This document shows positions 28,547 to 37,799 of a stretch of DNA of 54,997 nucleotides, in pieces; the stretch's first letter is position 1, and every line of letters starts with the position of its first letter. Under the pieces are notes generated by a model, which saw only the letters and a list, made by a program, of their open reading frames with translations, was not told the origin of the DNA and ran no database searches. Both the position numbers and the translations under genes were made by a program. The stretch comes from Deltaproteobacteria bacterium (GTDB taxonomy: Bacteria; Myxococcota_A; Polyangia; Haliangiales; Haliangiaceae), in contig JACCRC010000096.1 of the NCBI GenBank assembly GCA_013813765.1, forward strand, positions 1 to 54,997, in the 5' to 3' direction.

Positions 28547-29232
28547 CAGCCGACTCCGTTCATGCGGATCAGGCCAACGAGCACCGCGGTCGGCGGTGCC
28601 ATGTAGCCAACGAACAGACCGAAGGCGATCAGCGGCCCGAGCCGATCGACCGGGTACTTCGGGTGGCGCAGGCCGAGCGACTGCAGCCAGCTCGCCGCGC
28701 CGTGGCCGAGGTGCAGCGCGAGCAGCACCATCCCAGCGAAGTACACGCCGTAGATCGCGGGGTTCTGGAAGCCGATGACGAACATCGAGTACGCGTCCCA
28801 TCGCTTCTCTGCGTCGAGCGTGTGGAACGCCTCGGGCTGCACCCAGCCGACCGTGAAGTGGATGATGTGGAACGCGATGAATGCGAACACCGCGAGCCCG
28901 GTGAACGCCATCGTGCGGCCGGCGGCCGAGGACACGACCGGCTTGAACTTCGCGTAGCGCTCCGGACGCGCGGCGCGGTTCTTCGCGACCAGCCCCAGCG
29001 CCACGATGATGTGGACGATCAGAAGGACGAGGAGCCCGGCCCGCACCGGCCACTTCACCTCCCACAGGCTCTGCAGGAAGTGCGCGTAGGTGTTGTACAT
29101 GTCGCGGCCGCCGAACATCTGCAGGTGGCCGATCATGTGGACGACCGCGAACAGGAACAACAGCAGGCCGGTGACGGCCATGATGTGCTTCGCGCCGATC
29201 GACGAGCGGGCGTAGCGGACCAGCCAGGTCAT
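28546..29232 (-). CDS. sdhC: Succinate dehydrogenase cytochrome b subunit
   Basis: The 228-residue membrane anchor has five hydrophobic helices. Histidines well placed for two hemes appear in [31 protein letters not shown] and [11 protein letters not shown]. This single large subunit replaces the SdhC-SdhD pair and marks the di-heme type that reacts with menaquinone. The ATG at 29232 is preceded by GGAG in GGAGTTTCAT. It is first in sdhCAB. Confidence 0.9.
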   Translation of the reverse strand: MTWLVRYARSSIGAKHIMAVTGLLLFLFAVVHMIGHLQMFGGRDMYNTYAHFLQSLWEVKWPVRAGLLVLLIVHIIVALGLVAKNRAARPERYAKFKPVVSSAAGRTMAFTGLAVFAFIAFHIIHFTVGWVQPEAFHTLDAEKRWDAYSMFVIGFQNPAIYGVYFAGMVLLALHLGHGAASWLQSLGLRHPKYPVDRLGPLIAFGLFVGYMAPPTAVLVGLIRMNGVG

Positions 29233-29532
29233 ATGAAACTCCGTGACTCTGATGCCGCGGGCGGTGGCATGGTCGCGCGCGAACATCCCCGAACTACACG
29301 AACCGAGCAACGCCGGGACCCCGAACTCGACCGGTGAGGTGCTGGGCCCCGTTCATGGTGGCTCCACCCTCGGGTAGTCGCCGGCGAACGTGGCGCCCGC
29401 GCACGCGATCGCCCCGGTGGACAGCACGTGGTGATCACCATTCGGTGATCGACGTGCACCGCGTTGCACGACTCGCGCAACGCTTGTTCGTTTCGACTAC
29501 CGGCCCGCTTCCTGCGTGAAGGACCCGGAACG
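29233..29532. promoter_or_regulatory. Divergent region between sdhC and the M15 peptidase, with nested palindromes
   Basis: The 300 bases must hold promoters for sdhCAB and the peptidase gene. The clearest structure is the perfect 12-bp palindrome TGGTGATCACCA at 29429-29440. Outer arms GCACGT (29425-29430) and ACGTGC (29452-29457) surround it. A second inverted repeat, GCGTTGC-9 nt-GCAACGC, lies at 29461-29483. The first could bind a dimeric regulator; the second could form a hairpin in the peptidase leader. No sigma-70 boxes are convincing. Confidence 0.45.
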
Positions 29533-30789
29533 ATGACCAGCCGTAGCAATGACGCGAAAGCCCAGGACTTGATCCCCCACGGTGCAAAGCACGGGTTGCA
29601 CATCCTGGTGGTAGGCCTGCTCGCCTCAGGCTGCACGTCCCCCACCGACGACGACACGAGCATCATCGCCTCCGAGGTCTCGGTCTCCGCGTATCAGTCG
29701 TCCGGTTGCTCGACCTCGGTCGTCATCGGTCTGTCGAAGCAGATCGCGGACGAGATCGCATGCATGAGCCCGTCGAGCTTGCAGCGGTTCTCGCCGAGCG
29801 CGAACATCGTGTTCACGAGCAACGCGGTGCTGCCCTACCTCGGTGCGCCTGCGAAGACGGCGCTCGGCAAGGTCGGCGCCGGCTACTCCGTGCAGATCAA
29901 CAGCGCGTTCCGCACCGTGGCGCAGCAGTACCTCCTGTATCGCTGGTACCAGCAGGGTCGTTGCGGCATCACCGCGGCAGCGTCGCCGGGCCGCTCGAAC
30001 CACCAGAGCGGCCGCGCGCTCGATCTCGCGAACTACTCGTCGCGGATCACCCCGATGCGGAACCAGGGCTGGTCGCACAGCGTGCCGGGCGATCCGGTCC
30101 ACTTCGATCACGGCGGTTCGCCCGACATCCGCGGCATGGACGTGAAGGCGTTCCAGCGGCTGTGGAACCGCAACAACCCGAACGACAAGATCTCGGAGGA
30201 CGGCTCCTACGGTCCGCAGACCGAGGCGCGCCTCAAGCAGGCGCCGGCGACCGGCTTCACGACCGGTGCGGTGTGCGCGAACGCGCGCGAGACCACCGGC
30301 GCGGACGTGCTCTCCGTCGACGGTCCGGATCGCATCGCGGCCGGCGGCCACACGACGTTCTCGATCACGGTTCAGAATAACGGCACGGTCGACTGGCCCG
30401 CCACGACTCGTCTGATGGTGATGAACTCGGCGGAGAGCGAGCTCTACGACAGCTCGAGCTGGACGTCGCGGACCGAGGTCGGTCCGATCAAGAACGCGAT
30501 CAAGGCCGGCGAGAAGGGCGTGATCGACGTCGAGGTCGCGGCGCCGGTGGTCACCGAGGAGACCGCCGCGCAGACCGAGCTGGTGTTCTCCGACGGCACG
30601 ACGATGTTCGGCTCGATCAACCTGTCGGTGACGATCACGCCGAACGGCGATGACGACATCTCGAACGAAGGCGACGACACGCATGATGACGCGCCTGAAG
30701 TGAGCGGCGGCTGCAATGCAAGTGGGAACGCCAGCTGGTTGATGCTGCTCGCGCCGGCGCTCGTCGTGCTGCGCCGCCGCCGCCGCTGA
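29533..30789 (+). CDS. M15 (VanY-type) peptidase lipoprotein with MYXO-CTERM-like end
   Basis: The 418-residue protein begins at the ATG at 29533. After a lipobox (VVGLLASGCTSP), a D-Ala-D-Ala carboxypeptidase domain spans about residues 70-215, with NHQSGRALDL and PVHFDHGG as zinc motifs. A peptidoglycan-binding motif (VKAFQRLWNRN...DGSYGPQTEARL) follows at about 218-245. An Ig-like domain (RIAAGGHTTFSITVQNNGTV) comes at about 270-380. The tail has SGGCNAS, a hydrophobic helix and RRRRR, a MYXO-CTERM sorting signal. It probably trims peptidoglycan, its own or that of prey. Confidence 0.8.
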   Translation: MTSRSNDAKAQDLIPHGAKHGLHILVVGLLASGCTSPTDDDTSIIASEVSVSAYQSSGCSTSVVIGLSKQIADEIACMSPSSLQRFSPSANIVFTSNAVLPYLGAPAKTALGKVGAGYSVQINSAFRTVAQQYLLYRWYQQGRCGITAAASPGRSNHQSGRALDLANYSSRITPMRNQGWSHSVPGDPVHFDHGGSPDIRGMDVKAFQRLWNRNNPNDKISEDGSYGPQTEARLKQAPATGFTTGAVCANARETTGADVLSVDGPDRIAAGGHTTFSITVQNNGTVDWPATTRLMVMNSAESELYDSSSWTSRTEVGPIKNAIKAGEKGVIDVEVAAPVVTEETAAQTELVFSDGTTMFGSINLSVTITPNGDDDISNEGDDTHDDAPEVSGGCNASGNASWLMLLAPALVVLRRRRR

Positions 30790-30806
30790 CCGGCTACACT
30801 CCGGGC

Positions 30807-31541
30807 ATGCCGGTCTTCCGGCTCGACGATCGCCTCGTGTTTCCGCCGGTCCATCTCGCCGAGGACGGGCTACTCGCGCTCGGCGGAGACCTGCGGCCCG
30901 AGCGCCTGCTGCTCGCTTACACGCAGGGCATCTTCCCCTGGTACGCGGAGAACCTGCCGATCCTGTGGCACTCGCCGGATCCGCGGATGATCATGACGAC
31001 GCGCGACCTCGTCGTGCAGAAGACGCTGAAGAAGGTGATCCGCCGCCGGCCCTACGTGCTGAGGATGGACACCGCGTTCCTCCAGGTGCTCGAGGGCTGC
31101 GCGAGCGTGCCTCGCCCGGGACAGACCGGGACGTGGCTGATCCCCGAGATGGTCGACGCATACACGCGCCTGCACGACCTCGGCTTCGCGCACTCGATCG
31201 AGGCGTGGAACGAGGACGGCACGCTCGCCGGCGGGCTCTACGGTGTGAGTCTCGGCGCGGCGTTCTTCGGAGAGTCGATGTTCGCGCGCGCACCCGATGC
31301 CTCGAAGGTCGCGTACGTGGCGTGCGTGCGCCAGCTCGACGCGTGGGGCATCGGGCTCATCGATTGCCAGGTGCACACCGATCACCTCGAGCGGTTCGGT
31401 GCGTACGAGGTGCCACGGCTGCGCTACCTCGAGCTGCTCAAGATCGCGCTCGACGAGGACACGCGGCGCGGCAAGTGGACGTTCGAGCTCGACACCGAGG
31501 CCTTCGCGGCCTCGGGCGGCGAAGTCACCTCTGCTGCGTGA
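30807..31541 (+). CDS. aat: Leucyl/phenylalanyl-tRNA--protein transferase
   Basis: The 244-residue enzyme transfers Leu or Phe from its tRNA to proteins that begin with Arg or Lys, marking them for ClpAP degradation. Family motifs are clear: GIFPWYAE near residue 42, WHSPDPRMIM near 55, GLYGVSLGAAFFGESMF near 145 and DCQVHTDHLERFGA near 188. Length is normal. The start ATG at 30807 lies just after the peptidase stop. The 3' end overlaps the convergent DUF3060 gene by 17 bases. Confidence 0.95.
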   Translation: MPVFRLDDRLVFPPVHLAEDGLLALGGDLRPERLLLAYTQGIFPWYAENLPILWHSPDPRMIMTTRDLVVQKTLKKVIRRRPYVLRMDTAFLQVLEGCASVPRPGQTGTWLIPEMVDAYTRLHDLGFAHSIEAWNEDGTLAGGLYGVSLGAAFFGESMFARAPDASKVAYVACVRQLDAWGIGLIDCQVHTDHLERFGAYEVPRLRYLELLKIALDEDTRRGKWTFELDTEAFAASGGEVTSAA

Positions 31542-31905
31542 CGTTGTTCTTGCTGCCGGGGTTCGAGACCTTCGTCGTCTTCGCCGTGATCGGTCCCTTG
31601 TAGGTCACGTTGTTGCTGTTGCCGGCGATCGTCAACGAGTCGACGCCCGGGAGCGTGACGTTGTTGTTGTTGCCGGCGATCCACACGGTGTTCGCGGAGC
31701 CGGTGAGGTTCGCGTGGTTGCCGCTGATGCTGACCTTCGTGCACGTACCCTTCAGGGTGATCGTGGCGTGGTTGCCGATGATGTTGACCAGCTTGTCCTT
31801 GGCGCAATCGATATCGACCGTCTGCTTGTTGTCGGTGACGGTGACGTCGGCGGCAGCGACAGAGGACATCGACAGGAGCGCGGCCACAAGCAGGGTCTTC
31901 GTCAT
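31525..31905 (-). CDS. Secreted DUF3060 protein
   Basis: The 126-residue protein has a cleavable signal (LLVAALLSMSSVAAADV). The mature part is a repeat of short turns, VNIIGNHATITLKG, VSISGNHANLTGSANTVW, IAGNNNNVTL, LTIAGNSNNVTYKG, as in DUF3060, which should fold into a small right-handed beta-helix. The Asn ladders are evident. Its role is unknown. The ATG at 31905 is better than the upstream one at 31950, which precedes the signal peptide. Confidence 0.8.
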   Translation of the reverse strand: MTKTLLVAALLSMSSVAAADVTVTDNKQTVDIDCAKDKLVNIIGNHATITLKGTCTKVSISGNHANLTGSANTVWIAGNNNNVTLPGVDSLTIAGNSNNVTYKGPITAKTTKVSNPGSKNNVTQQR

Positions 31906-31909
31906 GAGC

Positions 31910-32932
31910 TCATCGTAGCGCGACATCGGCGATGATCGCGGCGGCAACAACCGGCGCCAGCGCCTCCGCGAGCGCCAGGGCGACGCGCGCTAACCCTACG
32001 GGAGCCAGGCGTTCCCAGAGCGCGGCATGGACCTCGAAGCCATCCGCGGTGCGGCGAGCCGCGCGGGCTCCGAGGTCGGCCCAGGAGATCTGGCTGGCGA
32101 TGAGCAGAGCGCGCGCGTCGGTGGCGAGGGGTGCGGGGACTGCTTCGGTGACGAGGTCGGCAATGGCGTCGCGCAATGCGGGCGGGAACGTCTTGCCGAT
32201 GACGGCGCTCTCGCAGCGCGGCAGAGGATGCGGCCCGTCGACGAGCTCCCCACCCGGCGACAGCGTGGCGACACGCGCCCAGGGCCGGTCACCGAACCAG
32301 ACCTCGGCGTGCACGACGACGTCGACGTCGACGTCAACGTTGTCGTCGACGTGGTCGTCGACGGCGCCGTGGACGAATACGCCACCGTTGTCGTGAGCGA
32401 GTCGCGTGATGCCTTGGCCGCGGGCGAAGGCGACGCCGTGAATGACGGCGCGCTCGAGCCCATCACGAAGCTCGACGTGCCCGCCGGTGATCGAGCGGCG
32501 CGCGTGCGGTGCGGGAACGAAGTCATACGGGAGCTCGTCGACTGCGCCGCGGACCGCGCGGTCGAGTGCGTCCCGCGTGAACTCTTCTTCCGTGGCCGTC
32601 GTGCGGAACGAACGAAGGAGCGCCTGGTACAGCGCACTGGTCGGATACGGCCCCGCGTAGCGGAGCGCCGGGATGCCCGCATCGCGCGCCCGCTCCGCAA
32701 GTAGGTTCATGATTGAAGCGCCGAGACCCGCGGGCAGCCGTGCGGGTGCCTCGATCGCCGGGATCCGCTGAGGCCGGCTCCAGTCGATCCGGGTCATCAC
32801 CGTGACCGCGGCGCCCTCCCAGATGATCGCGTCCACGGGCCCGAGGACGGGATGTTCACCGGCAGGTCGAAACTCGGGGTCTGGCACGGTTTCCAGGAAG
32901 GTACCAGCCGCTGTAATGTCCCGCCCGGTCAT
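31910..32932 (-). CDS. Hypothetical protein with Asp-Val repeat
   Basis: This 340-residue protein has no signal peptide and no family I can name. Helical N-terminal half contains [14 protein letters not shown] and [20 protein letters not shown]. Around residue 205 a low-complexity run [17 protein letters not shown] is encoded by GTCGAC/GACGTC-type repeats. The C-terminal region is Ala-rich. Its ATG at 32932 overlaps, on the opposite strand, the ATG of pntA by two bases (CATG), so one of the two starts may be wrong, or the genes share control sequence. Confidence 0.6.
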   Translation of the reverse strand: MTGRDITAAGTFLETVPDPEFRPAGEHPVLGPVDAIIWEGAAVTVMTRIDWSRPQRIPAIEAPARLPAGLGASIMNLLAERARDAGIPALRYAGPYPTSALYQALLRSFRTTATEEEFTRDALDRAVRGAVDELPYDFVPAPHARRSITGGHVELRDGLERAVIHGVAFARGQGITRLAHDNGGVFVHGAVDDHVDDNVDVDVDVVVHAEVWFGDRPWARVATLSPGGELVDGPHPLPRCESAVIGKTFPPALRDAIADLVTEAVPAPLATDARALLIASQISWADLGARAARRTADGFEVHAALWERLAPVGLARVALALAEALAPVVAAAIIADVALR

Positions 32933-34562
32933 GCAGTTGGGCATCGTGAAGGAGACGCGGCCCGAGGAGCGACGGGTCGCCGCGTCTCCAACCGTCGTCG
33001 CGAAGTGGGTGAAGGGTGGCTGGGAGGTCGCGATCGAGCGCGGTGCGGGCGACAGCGCCTCGTATCCCGACAGCCAGTACGAGGCCGCCGGCGCCGCCGT
33101 CGTCGACCGGCAGGTCGCGTGGGGGGCTGACATCGTCGTCAAGCTGCGTCCGCCGGTGATGCACCCCGACGGCACGTGCGAGGCCGATCAGATGCGCGAG
33201 GGCGCGACGCTGATCTCGTACATCTTCCCCGCGGAGAGCCCGGCGCTGCTCGAGCGCCTCGCGGTCAAGAAGGTGACCGTGCTCGCGATGGATCAGGTGC
33301 CGCGCATCAGCCGCGCGCAGAAGATGGATGCGCTGTCGTCGATGGCGAACATCGCCGGCTATCGCTCGGTCATCGAGGCCGCGAACCGGTTCGGCAGCTT
33401 CTTCACCGGCCAGATCACCGCGGCCGGTAAGGTCCGCCCCGCGAAGGTGCTGATCATCGGCGGTGGCGTCGCCGGGCTCGCTGCGCTCGGCTGCGCGAAG
33501 GGCATGGGCGCGATCGTCCGCGCGTTCGACGTGCGGCCGTCCGTCGAGGATCAAGTGAAGTCGCTCGGCGGCGAGTTCCTCACCGTCAAGATCGCCGAGT
33601 CCGGCGAAGGGCAGGGCGGTTACGCGAAGGAGATGTCGAAGGAGTTCCTCGAGGCCGAGTACGCGCTGTTCCGCGAGCAGGCCAAGGATGTCGACATCGT
33701 CATCACCACCGCGCTGATCCCCGGCAAGCCGGCACCGAAGCTGTGGTTCGCCGACATGGTCGAGCTGATGAAGCCTGGCTCCGTGATCGTCGATCTCGCG
33801 GCGGAGAAGGGCGGCAACTGCGAGCTCACGAAGCCCGGTGAGGTGATCGAGCACAAGGGCGTCACGATCGTCGGCTACACCGATCTCGCGAGCCGAATGC
33901 CGCACGTCGCGAGCGATCTGTACGGCACGAACCTCCTGCACTTCCTCGACGAGATGGGCGGCGCTGCCGGCCACAAGATCGATCACGAGAACGATGCGGT
34001 GCGTCCCGCGCTCGTGCTCGAGAAGGGCGTGAAGAGCTGGCCGCCGCCGCCGATGAAGAAGGCCGAAGCGCCGGTCGCGCCGTCGATCAGACCCTCGGCG
34101 GCTCCGGCTCTCGCGCCCGCGCCCGTCCCGGTCGCCACGAAGGCGAAGTCGCACGGCCATGGCGCGGCGGCGAAGCCACCGTCGAAGACCGTCGGTATGG
34201 TGATGGCCGGCATTGGCATCGTGGCTGCGATCGCGTTCGTCGCGCTGCGCTACGGCAAGGCCGACGCGCTCGCAAGCGAATCCACGCGCGAGCTGCTGCA
34301 GCACCTCACCGTGTTCGTGATGGCGATCTTCGTCGGGTTCCAGGTCGTCTGGAACGTGGCACCCGCGCTCCACACCCCGCTGATGTCCGTGACGAACGCG
34401 ATCAGCGGCATCATCGTCGTCGGCGGCCTGCTCGGCACACGTACCGACGGTGTGCTCCATAGCTCGACCATCGTCGCGATCGCCGCGACGCTGTTCGCCA
34501 CCATCAACATCGCCGGCGGGTTCCTCGTGACCCGCCGCATGCTCGCGATGTTCCGGAAGTGA
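32931..34562 (+). CDS. pntA: NAD(P) transhydrogenase alpha subunit
   Basis: The 543-residue protein contains the NAD(H)-binding domain I ([17 protein letters not shown] start, Rossmann GGGVAGLAA near 178, and [16 protein letters not shown] near 360). A Pro/Ala-rich linker with a HGHG motif follows (about 380-425), then four transmembrane helices (about 427-540). Together with PntB it moves protons while transferring hydride from NADH to NADP+. The fused alpha form matches the E. coli arrangement. The ATG at 32931 fits the family start; an ATG at 32916 would add five residues. Confidence 0.93.
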   Translation: MQLGIVKETRPEERRVAASPTVVAKWVKGGWEVAIERGAGDSASYPDSQYEAAGAAVVDRQVAWGADIVVKLRPPVMHPDGTCEADQMREGATLISYIFPAESPALLERLAVKKVTVLAMDQVPRISRAQKMDALSSMANIAGYRSVIEAANRFGSFFTGQITAAGKVRPAKVLIIGGGVAGLAALGCAKGMGAIVRAFDVRPSVEDQVKSLGGEFLTVKIAESGEGQGGYAKEMSKEFLEAEYALFREQAKDVDIVITTALIPGKPAPKLWFADMVELMKPGSVIVDLAAEKGGNCELTKPGEVIEHKGVTIVGYTDLASRMPHVASDLYGTNLLHFLDEMGGAAGHKIDHENDAVRPALVLEKGVKSWPPPPMKKAEAPVAPSIRPSAAPALAPAPVPVATKAKSHGHGAAAKPPSKTVGMVMAGIGIVAAIAFVALRYGKADALASESTRELLQHLTVFVMAIFVGFQVVWNVAPALHTPLMSVTNAISGIIVVGGLLGTRTDGVLHSSTIVAIAATLFATINIAGGFLVTRRMLAMFRK

Positions 34563-34566
34563 TGCG

Positions 34567-35994
34567 ATGAGCTACTTCTGGAACTCGCAGGCTCTGATCA
34601 ACGCGGCGTACCTCGTCGCGGCTGTCCTGTTCATCCTCAGCCTCCGCGGGCTGTCGAGCCAGGAGACCGCGCGACGCGGCAACCTGTACGGCGTGATCGG
34701 TATGGTGATCGCGATCGCCGCGACCATCACCACGAACTCCGTGCTCGGCGGCAAGTTCCACGAGGGCTGGATGCTCGCCGTCTTCGGCGGCGGCGTGGTC
34801 GGTGCGTTCATGGCAGCACGCGTCGGCATGACGCAGATGCCGGAGCTCGTCGCGCTGCTGCACAGCTTCGTCGGCCTCGCCGCGGTGCTCGTGGGCTTCT
34901 CGCTCGATCTGTTCGGCGATGGCTCGGGCGGACCGCCGCACCTCATCCACCGCGTCGAGATCTTCATCGACGTGTGGATCGGCGCCATCACCACCACCGG
35001 CTCGGTGCTCGCGTTCGCGAAGCTGCGCGGCAAGCTGTTCGGCGCAAAGGTCAGCGGCACGCCGCTGCTCCTGCCCGCGCGCCACATGCTCAACCTCTCG
35101 ATGCTCGTCGGCTCGATCGTCTGCGCGTACATCTACGCGAAGGACGGTAACCAGATCGGCCTGCAGGTCGGCGCCGCGATCGCCGCGGTCCTCGGCGTGC
35201 ACCTCGTCGCTGCGATCGGTGGCGCCGACATGCCGGTCGTCGTCTCGATGCTCAACAGCTACTCGGGATGGACCGCCGCTGCCGCCGGCTTCATGCTCGG
35301 CAACGACCTCCTGATCATCACCGGCGCGCTCGTCGGATCCTCCGGAGCGATCCTCTCCTACATCATGTGCCGGGCGATGAATCGCTCGATCTGGAACGTG
35401 ATCTTCGGCGGCTTCGGCGCCGCTCCGCCCAAGGCAGCCGCCGGCGGTCCGGCGCAGCCCGCGGGCGAGGTGCAGGAGATCGACGCCGCCGGCCTCGCCG
35501 AGCGCCTCAAGGAAGCGAAGTCCGTCGTGATCGTTCCGGGCTACGGCATGGCCGTCGGCCGCGCGCAGCACGCGGTGCGCGAGATGACCGAGGTGCTCCG
35601 CAACCGCGGCGTCAACGTTCGCTTTGCGATCCACCCCGTCGCCGGGCGCCTCCCGGGTCACATGAACGTGCTGCTCGCCGAGGCGAACGTGCCCTACGAC
35701 ATCGTCCTCGAGATGGACGAGATCAACAGTGACCTGCCCGAGACCGACGTGGTGATGGTGATCGGCGCGAACGACATCGTGAATCCCGCCGCCGAGGACG
35801 ACCCGACCTCTCCGATCGCCGGCATGCCGGTGCTCCAGGTCTGGAAGGCCAAGCTCGTCATCGTGAACAAGCGCGGCCGCGCTGCAGGCTACGCTGGCAT
35901 CGATAACCCGCTCTTCTACAAGCCGGTGACGAAGATGCTGTTTGGCGACGCGAAGGATGCCGTCGAAAAAGTCGTTGCTGCGTTGAAGGCGTGA
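34567..35994 (+). CDS. pntB: NAD(P) transhydrogenase beta subunit
   Basis: The 475-residue protein begins with about eight or nine transmembrane helices including [15 protein letters not shown] and the [20 protein letters not shown] motif. The NADP(H)-binding domain III follows ([18 protein letters not shown] near residue 322, then [19 protein letters not shown] near 394 and [16 protein letters not shown] near 438). The start is four bases after the pntA stop. All motifs are intact. It supplies NADPH using the proton gradient. Confidence 0.95.
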   Translation: MSYFWNSQALINAAYLVAAVLFILSLRGLSSQETARRGNLYGVIGMVIAIAATITTNSVLGGKFHEGWMLAVFGGGVVGAFMAARVGMTQMPELVALLHSFVGLAAVLVGFSLDLFGDGSGGPPHLIHRVEIFIDVWIGAITTTGSVLAFAKLRGKLFGAKVSGTPLLLPARHMLNLSMLVGSIVCAYIYAKDGNQIGLQVGAAIAAVLGVHLVAAIGGADMPVVVSMLNSYSGWTAAAAGFMLGNDLLIITGALVGSSGAILSYIMCRAMNRSIWNVIFGGFGAAPPKAAAGGPAQPAGEVQEIDAAGLAERLKEAKSVVIVPGYGMAVGRAQHAVREMTEVLRNRGVNVRFAIHPVAGRLPGHMNVLLAEANVPYDIVLEMDEINSDLPETDVVMVIGANDIVNPAAEDDPTSPIAGMPVLQVWKAKLVIVNKRGRAAGYAGIDNPLFYKPVTKMLFGDAKDAVEKVVAALKA

Positions 35995-36002
35995 AACGAA
36001 CG

Positions 36003-36539
36003 ATGAGCACGACATTCAGTCTCGGCCTTGGGGCCTTGCTCTCGAACCCCGACGACGAAAAGCCGGGAGGCTACTGCCGCGACGAACTGCTGTTCTCGCT
36101 CCTCGACTACGGCAAGGTTCAGAAGCCCTATTACGAGCTGCGCGAGGTCTTGAGCGCCGACCTTCCGATGGCGTCGGGATCCGAGGGTGAGGTGGGGGAG
36201 CTCGTTGTCGTTGCACGTCCGGGTGTGGGAGGTCCGCTACGTCCCGAGATCGCCGAGCACCTACTGCGGAAATGGACGCGAGCTCCGAAGAGCGCGACCG
36301 TGGCGGCCCAGCCGAGCAAGTTCGACCTCGCGGACCGGAGCATCCTCGTGCCCGAATTCTTCCCCGCGATCGAGGTCCCGAAGACCAGCCCGCTGGGCCC
36401 TGCCACCGTCTCGTGTCCCCGCGTAGTCCGTGATGCGGTGCGCGCGCTCGCGCATCAAGGAGACGAGTCTGCGGAAGTGATCGCGATGCTGACACTATGC
36501 GCGGTGCATGGGTTCGTCGTCTGCGCGGTCCGGAGCTGA
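36003..36539 (+). CDS. Hypothetical protein downstream of pntB
   Basis: The 178-residue protein starts at the ATG at 36003; a GTG at 35991 overlapping pntB is possible. It lacks a signal peptide. Visible segments include YCRDELLFSLLDYGKVQKPYYELREVL and a Pro-containing loop (VPEFFPAIEVPKTSPLG). No family is recognised. It is followed after 11 bases by another unknown gene in the same direction, so the two probably form an operon. Confidence 0.5.
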   Translation: MSTTFSLGLGALLSNPDDEKPGGYCRDELLFSLLDYGKVQKPYYELREVLSADLPMASGSEGEVGELVVVARPGVGGPLRPEIAEHLLRKWTRAPKSATVAAQPSKFDLADRSILVPEFFPAIEVPKTSPLGPATVSCPRVVRDAVRALAHQGDESAEVIAMLTLCAVHGFVVCAVRS

Positions 36540-36550
36540 GAGGAGCCACG

Positions 36551-36994
36551 ATGGGACGGTCCTGGGGCATCGTGTTCGAGAGCGACGAGCAGAGCGCCGA
36601 ACGGTGGCACCCGCTGATGAAAAAGGGCGGCTGCGAGCAGATGGCGCTGCCGCTCGGCACCGAGGGTAGCTATCTGCTGCTCGAGTGCACGGCCGGCGAA
36701 ATCGGGTCGCGCCGCTTATTCAACCACGACATGGTTCCGGAGATCCGCTCGCTCGAGACCTCGGATATGTCGTGGGACGACGTGGAGCGGGTGCTCGGCG
36801 AACAGATGGTGTTCCTGCCCGTATTCGGGCTGGCTCCGTTCCTGTACACGGGGCCCGGGTTCGAACCGAAAACCCTCGTGGGCGGCCTCGACCGGCTGCT
36901 CGCTCGCGAGTTTGGCAGCGTGCTCGATCTTCAGCTCCACACGGCGGCGCGGGTCGCGGCATACCATCGCTTGGCGATCGAGGTGAGACCGTGA
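36551..36994 (+). CDS. Hypothetical protein
   Basis: The 147-residue protein starts at the ATG at 36551, nine bases after an AGAGGAG-type ribosome site. It looks soluble, with SWGIVFESDEQSAERWHPL at the start and VFLPVFGLAPFLYTGPGFE near residue 94. I know no homologous family. The neighbouring upstream gene is also unknown. Confidence 0.5.
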   Translation: MGRSWGIVFESDEQSAERWHPLMKKGGCEQMALPLGTEGSYLLLECTAGEIGSRRLFNHDMVPEIRSLETSDMSWDDVERVLGEQMVFLPVFGLAPFLYTGPGFEPKTLVGGLDRLLAREFGSVLDLQLHTAARVAAYHRLAIEVRP

Positions 36995-37129
36995 TTCTTG
37001 GCCGAGCGCGACACGCCGCGGTGTTGTCACTTCACTGAAGCGCACGCGAGATCGCCGCGCCGCAAACTAGTTCGCGTGACGTCGCGTCGTCGCGGCAAGG
37101 TCGCCATCTGCGACGGCTAGCGTGCGCTC

Positions 37130-37640
37130 ATGAACAACCAAACGACCGCGCGAGCACTGCTCGCCGCGATGCTGCTCACCGGATGTGCCGGGACCGATGG
37201 AACGAACGGAACCAACGGTACAAACGGCAGCAACGGCAGCAACGGCTCGAATGGCAGCAATGGGAGCGACGCGCCGGTTCGCTTGCTGAGCTTCGCGCCG
37301 GTGACCGCGCCGGTGACCGACGCCGACAAGCGCAAGGTGCTGGTGTCCCCCGAGGCGATGATCGACGACGAGGTCGTCACGATGGGATACACGACCGTCG
37401 CGCGCAGCGGCGACATGTTCGGCACCGGGGTGTTCGGCGCTCGATCCGGCGACCGCCACGGTCGCGACCGCGAAGGCAGCGTTCGAGCCGTATCGCTACG
37501 GCCACGTGGTCGAGGTGGTGGTCGGCACCGGCGGTACGACGACGGTGAAGCGGCACTACGCGATGGGCCGGCACTCCGTCGAGTTCGCGTACGTGATGCC
37601 CGATCGCAAGACGGTCTACATCGGCGAGGACTTGCGCGGA
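37130..37640 (+). pseudogene. Frameshifted, truncated PhoX/DUF839-like phosphatase remnant
   Basis: The reading frame starts with a lipobox (LAAMLLTGCAGTD). A collagen-like series of Gly-x-Asn triplets follows, then VLVSPEAMIDDEVVTMGYTT. Near 37430-37445 the recognisable sequence moves into another frame, LDPATATVATAKAAFEPYRY and VKRHYAMGRHSVEFAYVM, then PDRKTVYIGEDLRG. The last part matches PhoX-type secreted phosphatases (GRFSHE..VVMPDxRTVYxTDD). The homology stops abruptly at about 37635, far short of a full protein. The gene therefore carries a one-base-type frameshift and a 3' truncation. Confidence 0.55.
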
Positions 37641-37747
37641 TCGAGCCGCGCGAGGCGAGGCCGCACGAACACGACGGCGACGGTCGTCCACGCGATGATG
37701 CTGAGCCCGATCTGCGAGAGGAGGAGGCGCGTGTTGTCGAGCTCCAT
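37616..37747 (-). pseudogene. N-terminal remnant of a membrane protein gene
   Basis: Forty-three codons read MELDNTRLLLSQIGLSIIAW, then TTVAVVFVRPRLARLDPRK, then SSPM. This is a good start of an integral membrane protein: short polar N-terminus, one transmembrane helix, basic cytoplasmic end. Relatives go on for 200 or more residues. Here the frame ends at 37616 inside the opposing PhoX-like remnant, so both genes were cut at the same junction, near 37635. It lies downstream of the di-heme enzyme gene and may once have belonged to its operon. Confidence 0.45.
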
Positions 37748-37799
37748 CTCGTGTGATGGCGCGAGCTGCGGAATCGGATCGGGGCGCGTTGTCGCAGGC

